Source of the DNA: Dipteris shenzhenensis | Taxonomy: Eukaryota > Polypodiophyta > Polypodiopsida > Gleicheniales | Reading direction: 5' to 3' (one strand) | Assembly: GCA_047967505.1 (NCBI GenBank) | Contig: CM106539.1 | DNA: 64,000 nt | Part shown: piece after piece, positions 33,185-43,008 of the stretch | Layout of the letters: each line of letters opens with the position of its first letter | Position numbering within the stretch: the stretch's first letter is position 1 | The notes under the pieces: generated by a model | What the model saw: only the letters and a program-made list of their open reading frames with translations | Told to the model about the DNA's origin: nothing | The model's database searches: none | Made by a program: the position numbers and the translations under genes

Positions 33185-34020
33185 GGTTAGCCAAGCAAGG
33201 AGGTTAGCCAAGCGAGAAGGTTGAGGGTGATGGAGAAGAGACCATCTGGAGAAGAGGAGGTTAGCAATTGGTGACCATGTTCACTGATTTTGGCAGAGGT
33301 TGATAGAGATTAGAGAGCAAGTACGTGACCATGTTTCTGGCGATGGAATAGAAGGCCAATCTCTTAGCGGCCTCGGTAGCTGCAATCACATATATACAGA
33401 AGACTGCGAACATATATACAGAAGTGAAGACTGGCATGAGTGAAGACTGTGAACATATATACAGAAGTGATGGACGGAGCTCTCATTTGATGACATGAGC
33501 AACAAAGAAAAGCATGTACATATGCATGATTGGGATGATGGGAAGATGAACAATTCTTCCAGTCAAGAATTCTGGGCACGGTCTAGCATGCAAGAAAATA
33601 TGTTCATCTACAGGAAGATATGCTTCGTGCTCCCGTTGTGGCCTTCAAATCGCCTTGGCAAAGACTAGAATGGAAGGGGTGTCTAAAAATGAAGATTAAC
33701 AATTCTGGCAGTCAACAAATCAAATTCTGAAACTACTTTGAAAATAATGCTGTAGCTCCCTGCAGGAAAATATGCAGTTACTTCGTGCTTCTGCATGAAT
33801 TTAGATGGTCTAAAATTTCCTCATGAAGTTAGATCTTCTCAGAAAAGCACCGAAGGGGTGTCTAAGAATGCAGCGGTTGAGAGGGAGAGAGATGGTGAGA
33901 GGAAAAGTACCGAAGATGAAGGAAGTTGATTTCCAGCCACCAAGCGAGAAGATGAAGGAAGCTAATCTGGAGAAGAGGAGGTTAGCCAAGCGAGAAGGTC
34001 AAGGGTGATGGAGAAGAGAC
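33185..34020 (+). repeat. Duplicated GGTTAGCCAAGCGAGAAGGT segment
   Basis: A block of about 60 bases (GTTAGCCAAGCGAGAAGGT, then GGGTGATGGAGAAGAGACCA) occurs at 33206-33245 and again at 33983-34022. The word CTGGAGAAGAGGAGGTTAGC flanks both. The spacer has no gene; a 61-codon Lys/Arg-rich frame at 33823-34008 is compositional. Confidence 0.7.
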
Positions 34021-34262
34021 CAGCTCCACAAATTTTTAAAATCAGTTTGAATCAGTTTGAATCTCTGTTCCAACAAGTGCCGTTCTTCAAAACTAAATAT
34101 CTTCGCAGTTTCAATGCCTAGACACAGTTTCAATCCCGAATGTGCTAAAATGTTTATTGATCGGCTTGGTAGGCGGCCTTAATATGCATCTTTCCCTTGT
34201 TATATGCATTTAACAAAAATCAGCATCGCAAGCACCAGATCATAAGCATTGGGGGCATTTGG

Positions 34263-34671
34263 AGGTCCAATTCATAAGCTTCAGCTTGTTGACCTTTCTT
34301 TCAATCAGTTGTCCGGTGAGTTCCACTTTCAATATTAGCTATTGCATATACGATTTCTCTGTCTATCTTCATGCACATTGCAGTCAAAATTAAGTGAACC
34401 GTGACCTCTTCAAGATTGACGAACGCGATTAATCTTTTTTTTGCCAAGGAGCATCCCAAGTTCAATCGAAAATCTTGTAAACCTCATCACCCTCCGGCTC
34501 ACCAATAATCTCCTACAAGGTCCAATCCCAAGTTCCATCAGGAATCTGAAGAGCCTACAGGTTTTAGCACTCAAAGGCAACAAGCTCACCGAAAACATTC
34601 CGAGGAGTTTGGGGGGGCTCGTTAACCTGCAGGAAGACGTCTGGGGGAAGACAACAATGGTGACATCATAG
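34263..34671 (+). pseudogene. Captured leucine-rich-repeat receptor gene fragment
   Basis: Plus-strand translation gives GPIHKLQLVDLSFNQLSG (34264-34317), then after about 125 bases SIPSSIENLVNLITLRLTNN (from 34450), LLQGPIPSSIRNLKSLQVLA and LKGNKLTENIPRSLGGLVNL. These are plant-specific 24-residue LRRs (LxxLxLxxNxLxGxIPxS) as in receptor-like kinases and proteins. The gap begins with GTGAGT and ends with an AG, as an intron would, but joining there shifts the frame, and no kinase, signal peptide or membrane segment is present. It looks like a gene piece picked up by the transposon. Confidence 0.8.
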
Positions 34672-34721
34672 CTTCGGATCGGTGGAGGATCCAATGTGTG
34701 TGATGAAGCCGCCCTCTTCTT

Positions 34722-34885
34722 GCTCCCTATGGCACTCTATGCCAATGACACGCCATCTTTAGAGTCGGTCCCTATGGCACTCTATGCCAATGACATGGTG
34801 GAGGATCTGATGGGTTGAAGCGGTACACATGGCACTCTATGCCAACGACACGCCATCTTTAGAGTCGGTCCCCATGCACAGGTCA
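34722..34885 (+). repeat. Tandem repeat CCTATGGCACTCTATGCCAA
   Basis: Three copies of ATGGCACTCTATGCCAAYGA (34727, 34772, 34829); the first and third are followed by CACGCCATCTTTAGAGTCGG. Unit spacing is uneven. Confidence 0.85.
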
Positions 34886-35269
34886 TCGCCACGCCTCTCA
34901 AAGACTAGCACCCCTTCGCACATGAGAGGTCGAGGATGACATTGTGTGTGTGGCTTCCGCTGTGTCCACGCCTTGTTTGCTTTCATTCATTGTTCTTCCC
35001 TCAGATTGTTTCGCCTTTTGCACCCAACCTTCAGTCGCCCCGCTTCCAGATTTAGCTATTGAGTCAAGGAAGGATTTATTACTAAATCTTGACTATACTT
35101 GATTCTGTTCATATTGACAGAAGGTAACAGTTCATATTGATTCTGTTCTTAAACATATCCTCTTACCAGATTCGTGTTTGCAAGTTATGGAGCCTTTAAT
35201 ATTCAGATTACTGTCTTGTGAAATGATTACCATTTTCATGGAAAAGAAACAGTATATTATGAACCATGT

Positions 35270-35644
35270 CATGGAGCCTTTATGAAGATAATTGTGACGG
35301 CATCATCTAACTTGCCACCTTTCAAAGACATAATTTTTTCACGTCTTCTCTTCTTTTGTCATCTCGTCCTTCTATCAACATCTTCTCTTCCGCTGCCATG
35401 TCCTCTTCTATCAACCTCTTTTCTTCTATTTCCATCTCTTGTGCTTCTGTTTGCTCTTCTGATGCCACCTCTTCTCTGGCAATGCCATTTTTTATCACAC
35501 TCTTCTACTGGCTATATCTTCTTTTGTAAATGAAGAGCCGCTAGCTATTCTAGAGCTCCGTCTTCTTTTGCACTTTCAAATTGATGAAATTGTTCTCGTA
35601 GTGGGTGGCGCCAATACTTTAGTGTTCATTTGTGCATCTAAAAC
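35270..35644. other. Pyrimidine-rich stretch, no gene seen
   Basis: CT/TC-rich plus strand (35330-35500) upstream of the transposase. It may be a leader or promoter region, but no motif decides this. Confidence 0.4.
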
Positions 35645-38600
35645 ATGCTTGCATTTGTGTTCATTTGCTTTGGAGAATCAGAAACATTGTCCATTCGTTA
35701 CAACACTCCTTTATTGGAGGTCTCCCTAGTAGATCTCAAGGAACACTTTCACCTTGCGGATGAGGAGATTAGTCTACATCAAGAAATCAGAGTGGATGAC
35801 ATTGCCATAGTGCTTCCCTTGGTGGACTTGGAGGACGGTCAAAAAGGGTACAAGATCAATAGAAAACAACATTCAACCTTCAGAGTTGAGGGATAAGAAG
35901 GAAAGATTCTCATAGTGACTTTAAAATATTATTTCACTTATAGAGAAGATGCCTTTGAATAGTTCTTTGCATGTTGCATTAACTTCTGTAGTTAGAGTTG
36001 AGAAGGTTGTTGAACTGCCTAAAACTTATGATGGGTATGTTGTCTTTGAACTCCCCCCTTTGCCTGATGGATCTCCAATGTCTGGAATGGAACAAAATGC
36101 CGATGGTCATGTATGGACAAAATATTCAACATGTTCACAATAATTTTTCAATGGAATTGTAAGGATGAGTAGATGTTCTGGATACTTGAGATGCTGTAAC
36201 ATTCATTGTCCTTACCTTGAACCAATGGGAGTTCTGAATGATACACAATGGAAGGGAAAGCTTAGGAAGCCACCTATGCCTAGTCCAATTGATCCAACCT
36301 TGGGATCAATTGTTTGCAAGCATTGTTTAGAAATCCCAGAGTGTGTTTATCAATGCAGTGCTATCATATATTATTGCTTGCCTCATGAAAGAGTGAAGAC
36401 GACAAGATGTGCTGTGCATGTTGGGTTCCATGACCATCCTGTTGAGAAAGGAAAAAGTTGTGCAAAGGAATTGCAAGTGGATGATCTTGTTTCAATGCGT
36501 GCTAGGCTAAATTCATCTTGCAAAAACATTGAGGTCTCAGTTACACAAGACCTTATGATGGATATGTTGCTTGCAAAGGAGGGGGTTGCTATGGAACCTC
36601 TAGATTACCAACAATTTGAAGAGGTTTTGGATACAATCACACCAATGACACAAAGGAGAAGGCTTCAGAGAATAGTGTAGAGTGCAAGATGTGATGTTAG
36701 AGGAGGAGATGGTGAAATGGATTCAATACTGGGTTTGAAAAAGAGATGCAAATATCCATATGTGCAAAGTATCTTGTTTCCTGGGCAGTTGCAAGATGAA
36801 CAACAACCACATATTTTCAAAATGTCGACCATTGGTCCAGGATCAGGGGTTGATTTGGTGAATCGAATGTGGCCAGGAGGTAGCCTTGGATCACAATGGG
36901 TGCATTTTGACCACGTCCATCGAGTAAAAGGATGGTCAACTATGGGTGCTCATGTGTATGACCCTTACATAAGGGAACTCTTAACAATAGCTATATGTGA
37001 ATTCAAGGTGGAAGATACCCATGCACAAGTGCAATTCTGGAAGCTTTTGAATAGTCAGATGGAGAAGAACGGTTTTGAACCACCTGAATTTTGAGGATTC
37101 ATGGCAGATGGAGCAGGAGAAAATTGGCTTGCTATCCGCACAGTTTACAATGGTGGGCCTAAAAATGTAATGGAGGGTAAAGAAAGGACTTGTGGTTTTC
37201 ACTGGGAGATGAGCATGGTTAAGCATACCAAAAGATGCATTAAGCCACAATTTTACGAGGAGCATAAGGTTCTATGTAGGAAATGGAGGGAGGCAACGAT
37301 AGTTGCTTCTGTAGATCAATGCAAGAGAACATTGACCTTGTATTGGTCTCCATTGCATGTGAAAGAGGGTGAGTTGCCAGCACTCCACACATGGTTGGTG
37401 GCTTGGTGGGATGTTATAGTCAACCAATGGGGGGGAATGTTTTTGCAGCAAGAGAAAAATTCTGGGTTTGTTCCTACAGTAAATCTTTCGGAGACAAAAC
37501 ACTCTAGCATGAGAGCAGCACATGGGTATGCAAGACACATAACATTGTATGTAGCTTGTGCTGCAAATCTTGCAATGAGTGTCCTTCAGAGTGCTCACTA
37601 TAATGCCTTTTTGAATGGAAAACACTTGGGTACAGGTCCGAATTTGGATGGTCTACGACAAAGAATACTTGATCGTGGTGGATCTAGTAAAGGAGATAGA
37701 AATAGGCTTGTTGATTTGTCACACTATGATTGAAGAGGCTGGGCTACACTCTCCAGAGATGGATAGACCAATGACAGAACCGATAAGTATGAGAAGAAAG
37801 AGGAGTTCTACATGTTCAACTGTGGTCCATGCACTTGATAGTCATCGCCCTGAATACATCACTGTCACTACAAAGAGAGTGATTAGAAAAAGAAAACTTG
37901 ATTTTTTAAATCCTACAAACTAGGTAGTTTGTAGAGAAGCAAACATTCATGATGCCAATTGGGCAATTAGGAGAACTGAAGCACATAGTGTTGTCACATG
38001 CTTTGGTTACTTGATAGAAAGTCGGAGACGGTGTCGGGCAATGATCAATGCGCTTGGTAGAAGTGCAAGCAATGGTGTGCCAGTGCCTTGCTTTAAGGGA
38101 AGAAGGCAACATTCCAATGGATTGACAGAACAATTTGTTTGGTTTTGCAATAGTACTATGACCCATACATGGAAGGTGGATAATTCCATTCAAGGTGTTC
38201 CTGGAAACTCTCCAGGTGTGTGGAAGGTTGCATGTGGGACGTCAATTACTGTGGATGAGAGGGAGACCCTGGTAAGGGCAGGATTTGTATTTGAGACTGA
38301 TGATGCTATTGGTGTCATGAGCTTCCCATCTCGTATGCAAAAAATCTATACACCAAGCCATGTGTGCCCATCTCGTCGTGATGGAAAGCTTGTATCATGG
38401 AGAACTAGGTTGAATAAAGAATTCAAAGAAAGGATAAGCAAGGTAGTTGCAGAGAATGGGGAGGTTGTAAGAGAGAGCACTATTATTCCAAATGAGGTGC
38501 ATCTTTTCCACATTCATACATCAGGTTCAATTTCCAAGGGGCTAACATACTGTGTCTCAATTTCAGAATTCCCACGTTGTACATGTCTTGATTTCACTCA

Positions 38601-38770
38601 AAGGGAGACAAGTAAATCTCCTTATATGCCTTACAAGCACGTATACAAGTAAAACTCCTTATATGCCTTACAAGCATGTATACATTGTGTTCATTGTAGT
38701 GCTGGGATTGAGTGATACAGTGCAGCAGTTTATGCATCAAGCAGCATTGACTAAGATTGAGTTGTTTTAA
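35645..38770 (+). pseudogene. Zinc-finger/DDE/SWIM transposase of the TIR element (Mutator-like), broken
   Basis: One nearly continuous plus-strand frame with separate stops at 36141 (TAA), 36678 (TAG), 37092 (TGA) and 37921 (TAG), and a frameshift near 37650-37730. N-terminal region LVDLKEHFHLADEEISLHQE. Then a GCM/WRKY-like finger with CSGYLRCCNIHCPYLEPMG, CKHCLEIPECVYQC and CAVHVGFHDHPVEKG. DDE-like core: HFDHVHRVKGWSTMGAHVYD, stop, GFMADGAGENWLAIRTVYNG, CGFHWEMSMVKHTKRCI. C-terminal SWIM-like finger: FPRCTCLDF...PYKHVY, with the third Cys replaced by Tyr and a 35-base duplication after it. Domain order matches MULE transposases; identity of the catalytic acidic residues is inferred. Single scattered stops suggest fairly recent decay. 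Confidence 0.7.
38618..38690 (+). repeat. 35-base tandem duplication in the transposase SWIM region
   Basis: CTCCTTATATGCCTTACAAG with CA(C/T)GTATACA occurs twice. The second copy leads into HVYIVFIVVLGLSDT, the likely original continuation, so the duplication put a stop (TAA at 38650) after the first copy. Confidence 0.85.
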
Positions 38771-39634
38771 GCACTGGCTAGAAAAAGAAATCCATCTTCC
38801 ATGGACTAGATGATGTGAAAGACATTCTGTTGTTCTTTGCTGAACATGCGGATTATAGAGGTAGGGATCCTTCTATGTTTTTGTAATCGAAGTAAGGATA
38901 TACTTCTGCAAGCATTAGAGGCAAGATATGTTAGCCTTTAAGGTGAATAGTAGAAGATGCAATAGATGTAATGTGCTTTTTTGCTCTACATGCCTTCCAT
39001 TTTTTGGATCAGATGTTTGGAAGATGTACTTCTGCAAACATGGAAGGCATGATATGTACATGTAGAGTATGAGCACGTTTTGGCTATATTCTACCTGCTC
39101 CTATGTTGTTGTCTCTCCATAAGGATTTTAGTGTGAAAGTAAGGAGAGAAAGGTATTTAATAGCATGTGTAGGCTACTCCTTTTCTTTGGATGGGTGTAT
39201 GGAGAAAGATACCAAGTATGGGGAGAAAGGATATGTGTAGCCTGATATTTGTCTTCATGATGCATGTATGGAATATGTAATCATATAAGCATGGCAGGCA
39301 TGATATGTAATGTAAAACTTGTGTGCAATGTTAGTTCTTTTTCACATCTCATATTTAGTACCACTATGTGTTTGTTTGCCAAATTTATTGTAATGTAAAT
39401 ATATGAGAAGGAAGGAGATGTGCAATTCGAACAATGTGCCCTCTAAGTAGTCTTTGTTTTTGTGAATCATATATTTTATATACTATTGAATCTCTCTCCA
39501 TAATGAGTCTAATATGATAGCATGAGAAGGAAGGAGGGAAGCAATATCATTTCGGGACATGACTCCTCTCTCCAATGAAATTTGATTAATCATATAGTGG
39601 ATCAAGGGCTGCTCGCTTGCCTGTTGTTTAATCA
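38771..39634. other. Non-coding 3' part of the TIR element
   Basis: AT-rich. Related words recur (GATATGTACATGTAGAGTATG, GGCATGATATGTAATGTAAA; GAGAAGGAAGGAGA at about 39405 and 39525). No gene. Just inside the right TIR, GCTGCTCGCTTGCC (39609) echoes the TIR core. Confidence 0.5.
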
Positions 39635-39676
39635 CGCTCGCTTAATTGGGCTCGCTCGCTTTTCCTTGCTTGCTCT
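39635..39676 (-). repeat. Right terminal inverted repeat
   Basis: On the minus strand: AGAGCAAGCAAG, then GAAAAGCGAGCGAGCCCAA, then TTAAGCGAGCG. It differs from the left TIR at seven positions without gaps. Confidence 0.7.
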
Positions 39677-39874
39677 TTGGTAATCCTCCCCCTCCACCTA
39701 GGTGGTCTTATGCCTGCATTTAGTGAGATATGGCCCAAAGTCCATGGGAGAAGTAATATAAAATAGGTGGAGATGGATATTATATTGGGTTATTCCCTCT
39801 ATGTAGGATAGGCCCATGTGGGGGAGGTATAGAAGGTCCAAGAGTGCAAGTTAAATAATGGGGAAAGTAGGATG

Positions 39875-39911
39875 AGGTGGCAAGATTCCTTGTGCCAACC
39901 CTCCACTTGTC
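39875..39911 (+). repeat. Hairpin-forming repeat outside the right TIR
   Basis: GAGGTGGCAAGATTCCTTGT followed by GCCAACCCTCCAC matches the two repeats outside the left TIR in the same orientation. GGTGGCAAG pairs with CTTGTGCCAACC. Confidence 0.6.
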
Positions 39912-40440
39912 CTCCTAGATGTTTGAACGTATTATAAAATTGGGAAGAGACCAAGGGAGTATCATAGACTTGGGATATGGGATTTGATATATGTGGAAAA
40001 ATGTGGCCAAGCATTATCGCACTAAATTAAGAGTGCGTAACTGCCTAGCCCACATGGGAGACTCTTCCACACACACCATGCATGTGGGAGGATGCATTTA
40101 TTGGGAGAGACCCGCTCTCGTGGCTATAAAAGGAGGGGGCTATTCCTTGATGGAACATGCTCATTCTTATAAAGCCACCTAGCTAGTACCTTGATTTCCC
40201 CCTTCCCTTCCTTTCAAATAAAGCATGGCCCTCTTCCCTTGATGTCTCCATCTTTACATTCCTCCTCCCATCATGTACATGCTTCTCTTCTCCCTCTCCC
40301 TTTCCCCTTGTGCCATAGTCTCCCTCTTCATTCCCTCCCCTTCTAATCCCTTTTCCCCTCCCATGATAACGTTTCACCCTCACATTCTCCTTTCCTCTAT
40401 GGCCCTTGAGCGTCGCCATGCTTAGTGTCTAGCCTCTTGT
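39912..40440. other. LTR-like or promoter-like sequence without a gene
   Basis: Contains CTCGTGGCTATAAAAGGAGG (40117-40136), a strong TATA-box context, preceded by an inverted CATGGGAGACTCTTCCACAC and CATGTGGGAGGATG pair. It could be a solo LTR. Pyrimidine-rich from 40195 to 40400. No open frame of note. Confidence 0.35.
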
Positions 40441-40960
40441 TTTGATTTCTTTTCTAGCTAACAGAAATGGTGTGGCTGCTGGGATCGAAAACTCCATGAC
40501 TAGTGGTGTAAAATCTGTTACTCCTACGATTGGGTGTGGCTTTGCGGCCTCTTTTGTGCGCAGTTCTCTACTTTTGCACCTCCAAACTATGTGCCTTCCC
40601 TGTCTCTACAGCTGCAAAACCTCCTTGCTTCTGCACTTCCAGTCTGCCTGCTTTTTGCTCACGATTCCTACGTGTATTGTGGCTGGCGAATCTTCTGCTC
40701 GTATCAGTCGCATCTGCAAAACTGTAACATCTGTGCTCCCTTTGAGCTCCTGCGCGCACACTCGCGCATCCATTGTGTACATCCACGTGCATCGCGGATA
40801 GATCGCGATGGTTTTTGGGCTCCTACATCTTCTAGTCTTGGACGGTTTTTTTGGGTTTTTGCAAAACTGTAACAGATCCCATGCCCCCCTCTCTTCTCTT
40901 CTTCTTGTTCTTCTTCTCCTTCTCTTTCTCTTTCTCTTCTCCTTCTCCTCTCTTTTTATT
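40441..40960. other. No gene seen; CT-rich end
   Basis: The word GCAAAACTGTAACA occurs at 40716 and 40860. (TTCTTCT)n and (CTTTCT)n tracts run from 40895 to 40955. A 119-codon frame at 40442-40801 has no domain. Confidence 0.4.
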
Positions 40961-41032
40961 AAAGAGTGGGATTTGAACCCAAGACCTCCCCCTTCACAAA
41001 AGGGAGACTTATCATTGAGCCAGCAAGTAGGA
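40961..41032 (-). mobile_element. tRNA-headed SINE (5' part)
   Basis: On the minus strand, TGCTGGCTCAATGATAAGTC (box A of a Pol III tRNA promoter) is followed by a CCCTTTTGTGAAGGGGGAGG stem and TCTTGGGTTCAAATCCCACT (box B, GGTTCRANNC). Spacing of about 32 bases fits an internal tRNA promoter. The downstream part leads into AAAGAGAGGAGAAGGAGAAG. A true tRNA gene is unlikely because no acceptor stem closes. Confidence 0.6.
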
Positions 41033-41143
41033 AGTGATAAAAATGTAATGATTTTTGCTTATATATTGAAATCTTGAGAACTATAACTCTCTAACCATGG
41101 GGAGTTTCCACTTGCTGTAAAAAGCAAAAGTATTTCATTTCAT

Positions 41144-41515
41144 GTGCTCTATTCACATCTACTAGATGGCCGATTCAAAACTTTTCCAAGTTCACTTCAC
41201 AAATGCATGCCACATGAGGAGGGTGGATATTTATGTCACTTCTTGATAAGTTTAAGGATTTGGTGCCTGGTCCTCCATGCCTTACAGCTACCAATGGGCG
41301 AAATCTCTTTCTTGATCTTCATGTCGATCTCTATTCTCATCTACTAGATGGCTGATTCGAAACTTTTCCAAGTTCACTTCACGAACGCACGCCACACGAG
41401 GAGGGTGGATATTTATGCCACTTCTCGATGCGTTTAAGGATTTGGTGCCTGGTCCTCCGTGCCTTATGGCTACCAATGGGCAAGATCTCTTTCTTGATCT
41501 TCATGTTGATCTGCA
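41144..41515 (+). repeat. Tandem duplication of about 195 bases
   Basis: The segment from CTCATCTACTAGATGGC through AACTTTTCCAAGTTCACTTC, GAGGAGGGTGGATATTTATG and GGTGCCTGGTCCTCC to TCTTGATCTTCATGT occurs at 41151-41335 and at 41337-41513, differing at scattered CpG-type positions (for example AAATGCATGCCACATGAGG against GAACGCACGCCACACGAGG). Confidence 0.9.
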
Positions 41516-42033
41516 ATAAATGCATTGCTCAAGGAGACGATGGGTGGGATGATACACCGTGGATTATTCAAGGTGAAGAACTAGTGATATGCTGGGAAGA
41601 CTTTGATTTCAATTCTACTCATTGTGCGGTGATCGAGCTACTTGCTGCTTTGGAGGTAATTAAAAGGGTGTCCTTCTTCGAAGGGTGGGATGCTCCCCAA
41701 GCTTGGGGGGAGATTTGGTGCATCTGCCTATTAATTCCTGTGGATAAGCTCGTCTTGAATGGTTTATTCTCAATCTCACTACAAAGATTTCTAGGGCTCG
41801 GCTATGGTTAGTAATGTTTCAACCAAGGAGTCCCTTTGTACCTAATCAACCCTTTGTGCCTCATTTTGAGCTTCAAGTCGTAATTCTTTTTGGTTTAAAG
41901 ATAAACTATCAACAAAGGATTGCAAGTTTATTTGGTGCTGAACGTTTGGCTCAAGTATTGAATTCTCCCCACCCTCTCCCTCTACCTATCTTGGACTACC
42001 GAGAAACTTGGATGTCTGGATTTTTTTCTTGGT

Positions 42034-42429
42034 GTGATGACATCTTCGCTCCTCCAATTTGATGGTGCATACAAACCTTCGACCAAGGCTGCTGGTGTGG
42101 GTGTGAAGCTCACTTCACCAAGGGGTGAGGTGTATTGTTATAGTAAGTGTGCACTAGCAAGTACTTGCAACCGAGCTGAGTACTCAGCACTCATTTTTGG
42201 GCTACAAAAGGTGCAAGAACATCGCATCAAGCAACTTGAGGTGCAAGGAGATTCTCAACTCGTGTGTGAACAAGTTAGTGGAAGGTGGAAGGTGCGGAGC
42301 GAAGGCTTGGTTCCACGACATCAACAAGCATTGGAATTGTGCCAACAATTTGAAGAGGTAAAAATTTAGCATATCCCTCGAGCTCAAAATATAGTTGCTG
42401 ATTTCTTGGCACGTGAAGCTTGTACTCTT
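42034..42429 (+). pseudogene. Retroelement RNase H domain fragment
   Basis: Plus-strand translation gives LQFDGAYKPSTKAAGVGVKL, then CNRAEYSALIFGL, LEVQGDSQLVCEQVSGRWKV, a stop at 42367, and HIPRAQNIVADFLAREA. The D(G), E, D series (FDGA, NRAEY, GDSQLV) and AQNxxAD are the catalytic layout of a type I RNase H, as in the additional RNase H of Tat-type gypsy elements or in LINEs. It is followed by a knuckle-like CKECKGCGHHETTC. It lies upstream of a gag on the same strand, an unusual order. Confidence 0.75.
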
Positions 42430-43008
42430 CAATCACGCATGATGCGAGTGGAAGCACCGCTCCAACAAAGCCGCAAGCCATGAATGAGGGTGATCATTTG
42501 TAAGGAATGCAAAGGTTGTGGTCATCATGAAACTACGTGTTGGGCATATTTGATACGAGTTTACTGACTTTGGAAGATCATTAGAAAGGTCCTCAAGGAC
42601 ATTGCTCAAAAGAAGGATGCTAGACTGCACACCCCTTGAAGAAATAGCATGGCGATTACAAGAACTGGAAGAAGCTGAAGGTGATGTGCAAGCTCTCCAA
42701 CTGTTGACATTTGTCATGGCATTCTTGTTTACCTTGATGAACAACCTCATGCAGTGCCGTGTCTCTAACCCTCCCTTGTAAATATGGATACAATATCATG
42801 AGGGTTGGTCCTTTTAAGATTATCTATGAGCTATTCTATGCTAAAGATTCTTCCCATGTAGTATTTCATAATACACCAGTCACACCCTACCCTGCCTATG
42901 TGTGCTTTGTGAATGTATCTTCACCTGATTTTCAATTCAAGCTACCTCTTTCCATTGTTTGCCCATAGGTAAGCCTCATTTCGTCTCTCTCTTTTCCATT
43001 TTCCAAGC

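Larger units (their letters stand above)
25142..39676. mobile_element. 14.5 kb TIR-bounded DNA transposon with ParB-methylase and transposase genes
   Basis: Two 42 bp ends are inverted copies (35 of 42 positions match by eye). Inside, a minus-strand ParB/methyltransferase-like gene (26516-30343) and a plus-strand zinc-finger/DDE/SWIM transposase (35645-38770) point away from each other. Between them are six palindromes (31486-32438), purine-rich minisatellites (32570-33135) and a captured LRR gene fragment (34263-34671). The transposase layout recalls Mutator-like elements, but I could not find a clean 9 bp target duplication; the flanking 8-mers TAGTTGAT and TTGGTAAT agree at 5 positions. 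Size and gene content are unlike any plant transposon I can name. Confidence 0.6.

Noticed and set aside
40961-41032. Functional tRNA gene
   Set aside because: A and B boxes are present, but no paired acceptor stem or proper anticodon arm; a SINE head explains it better.
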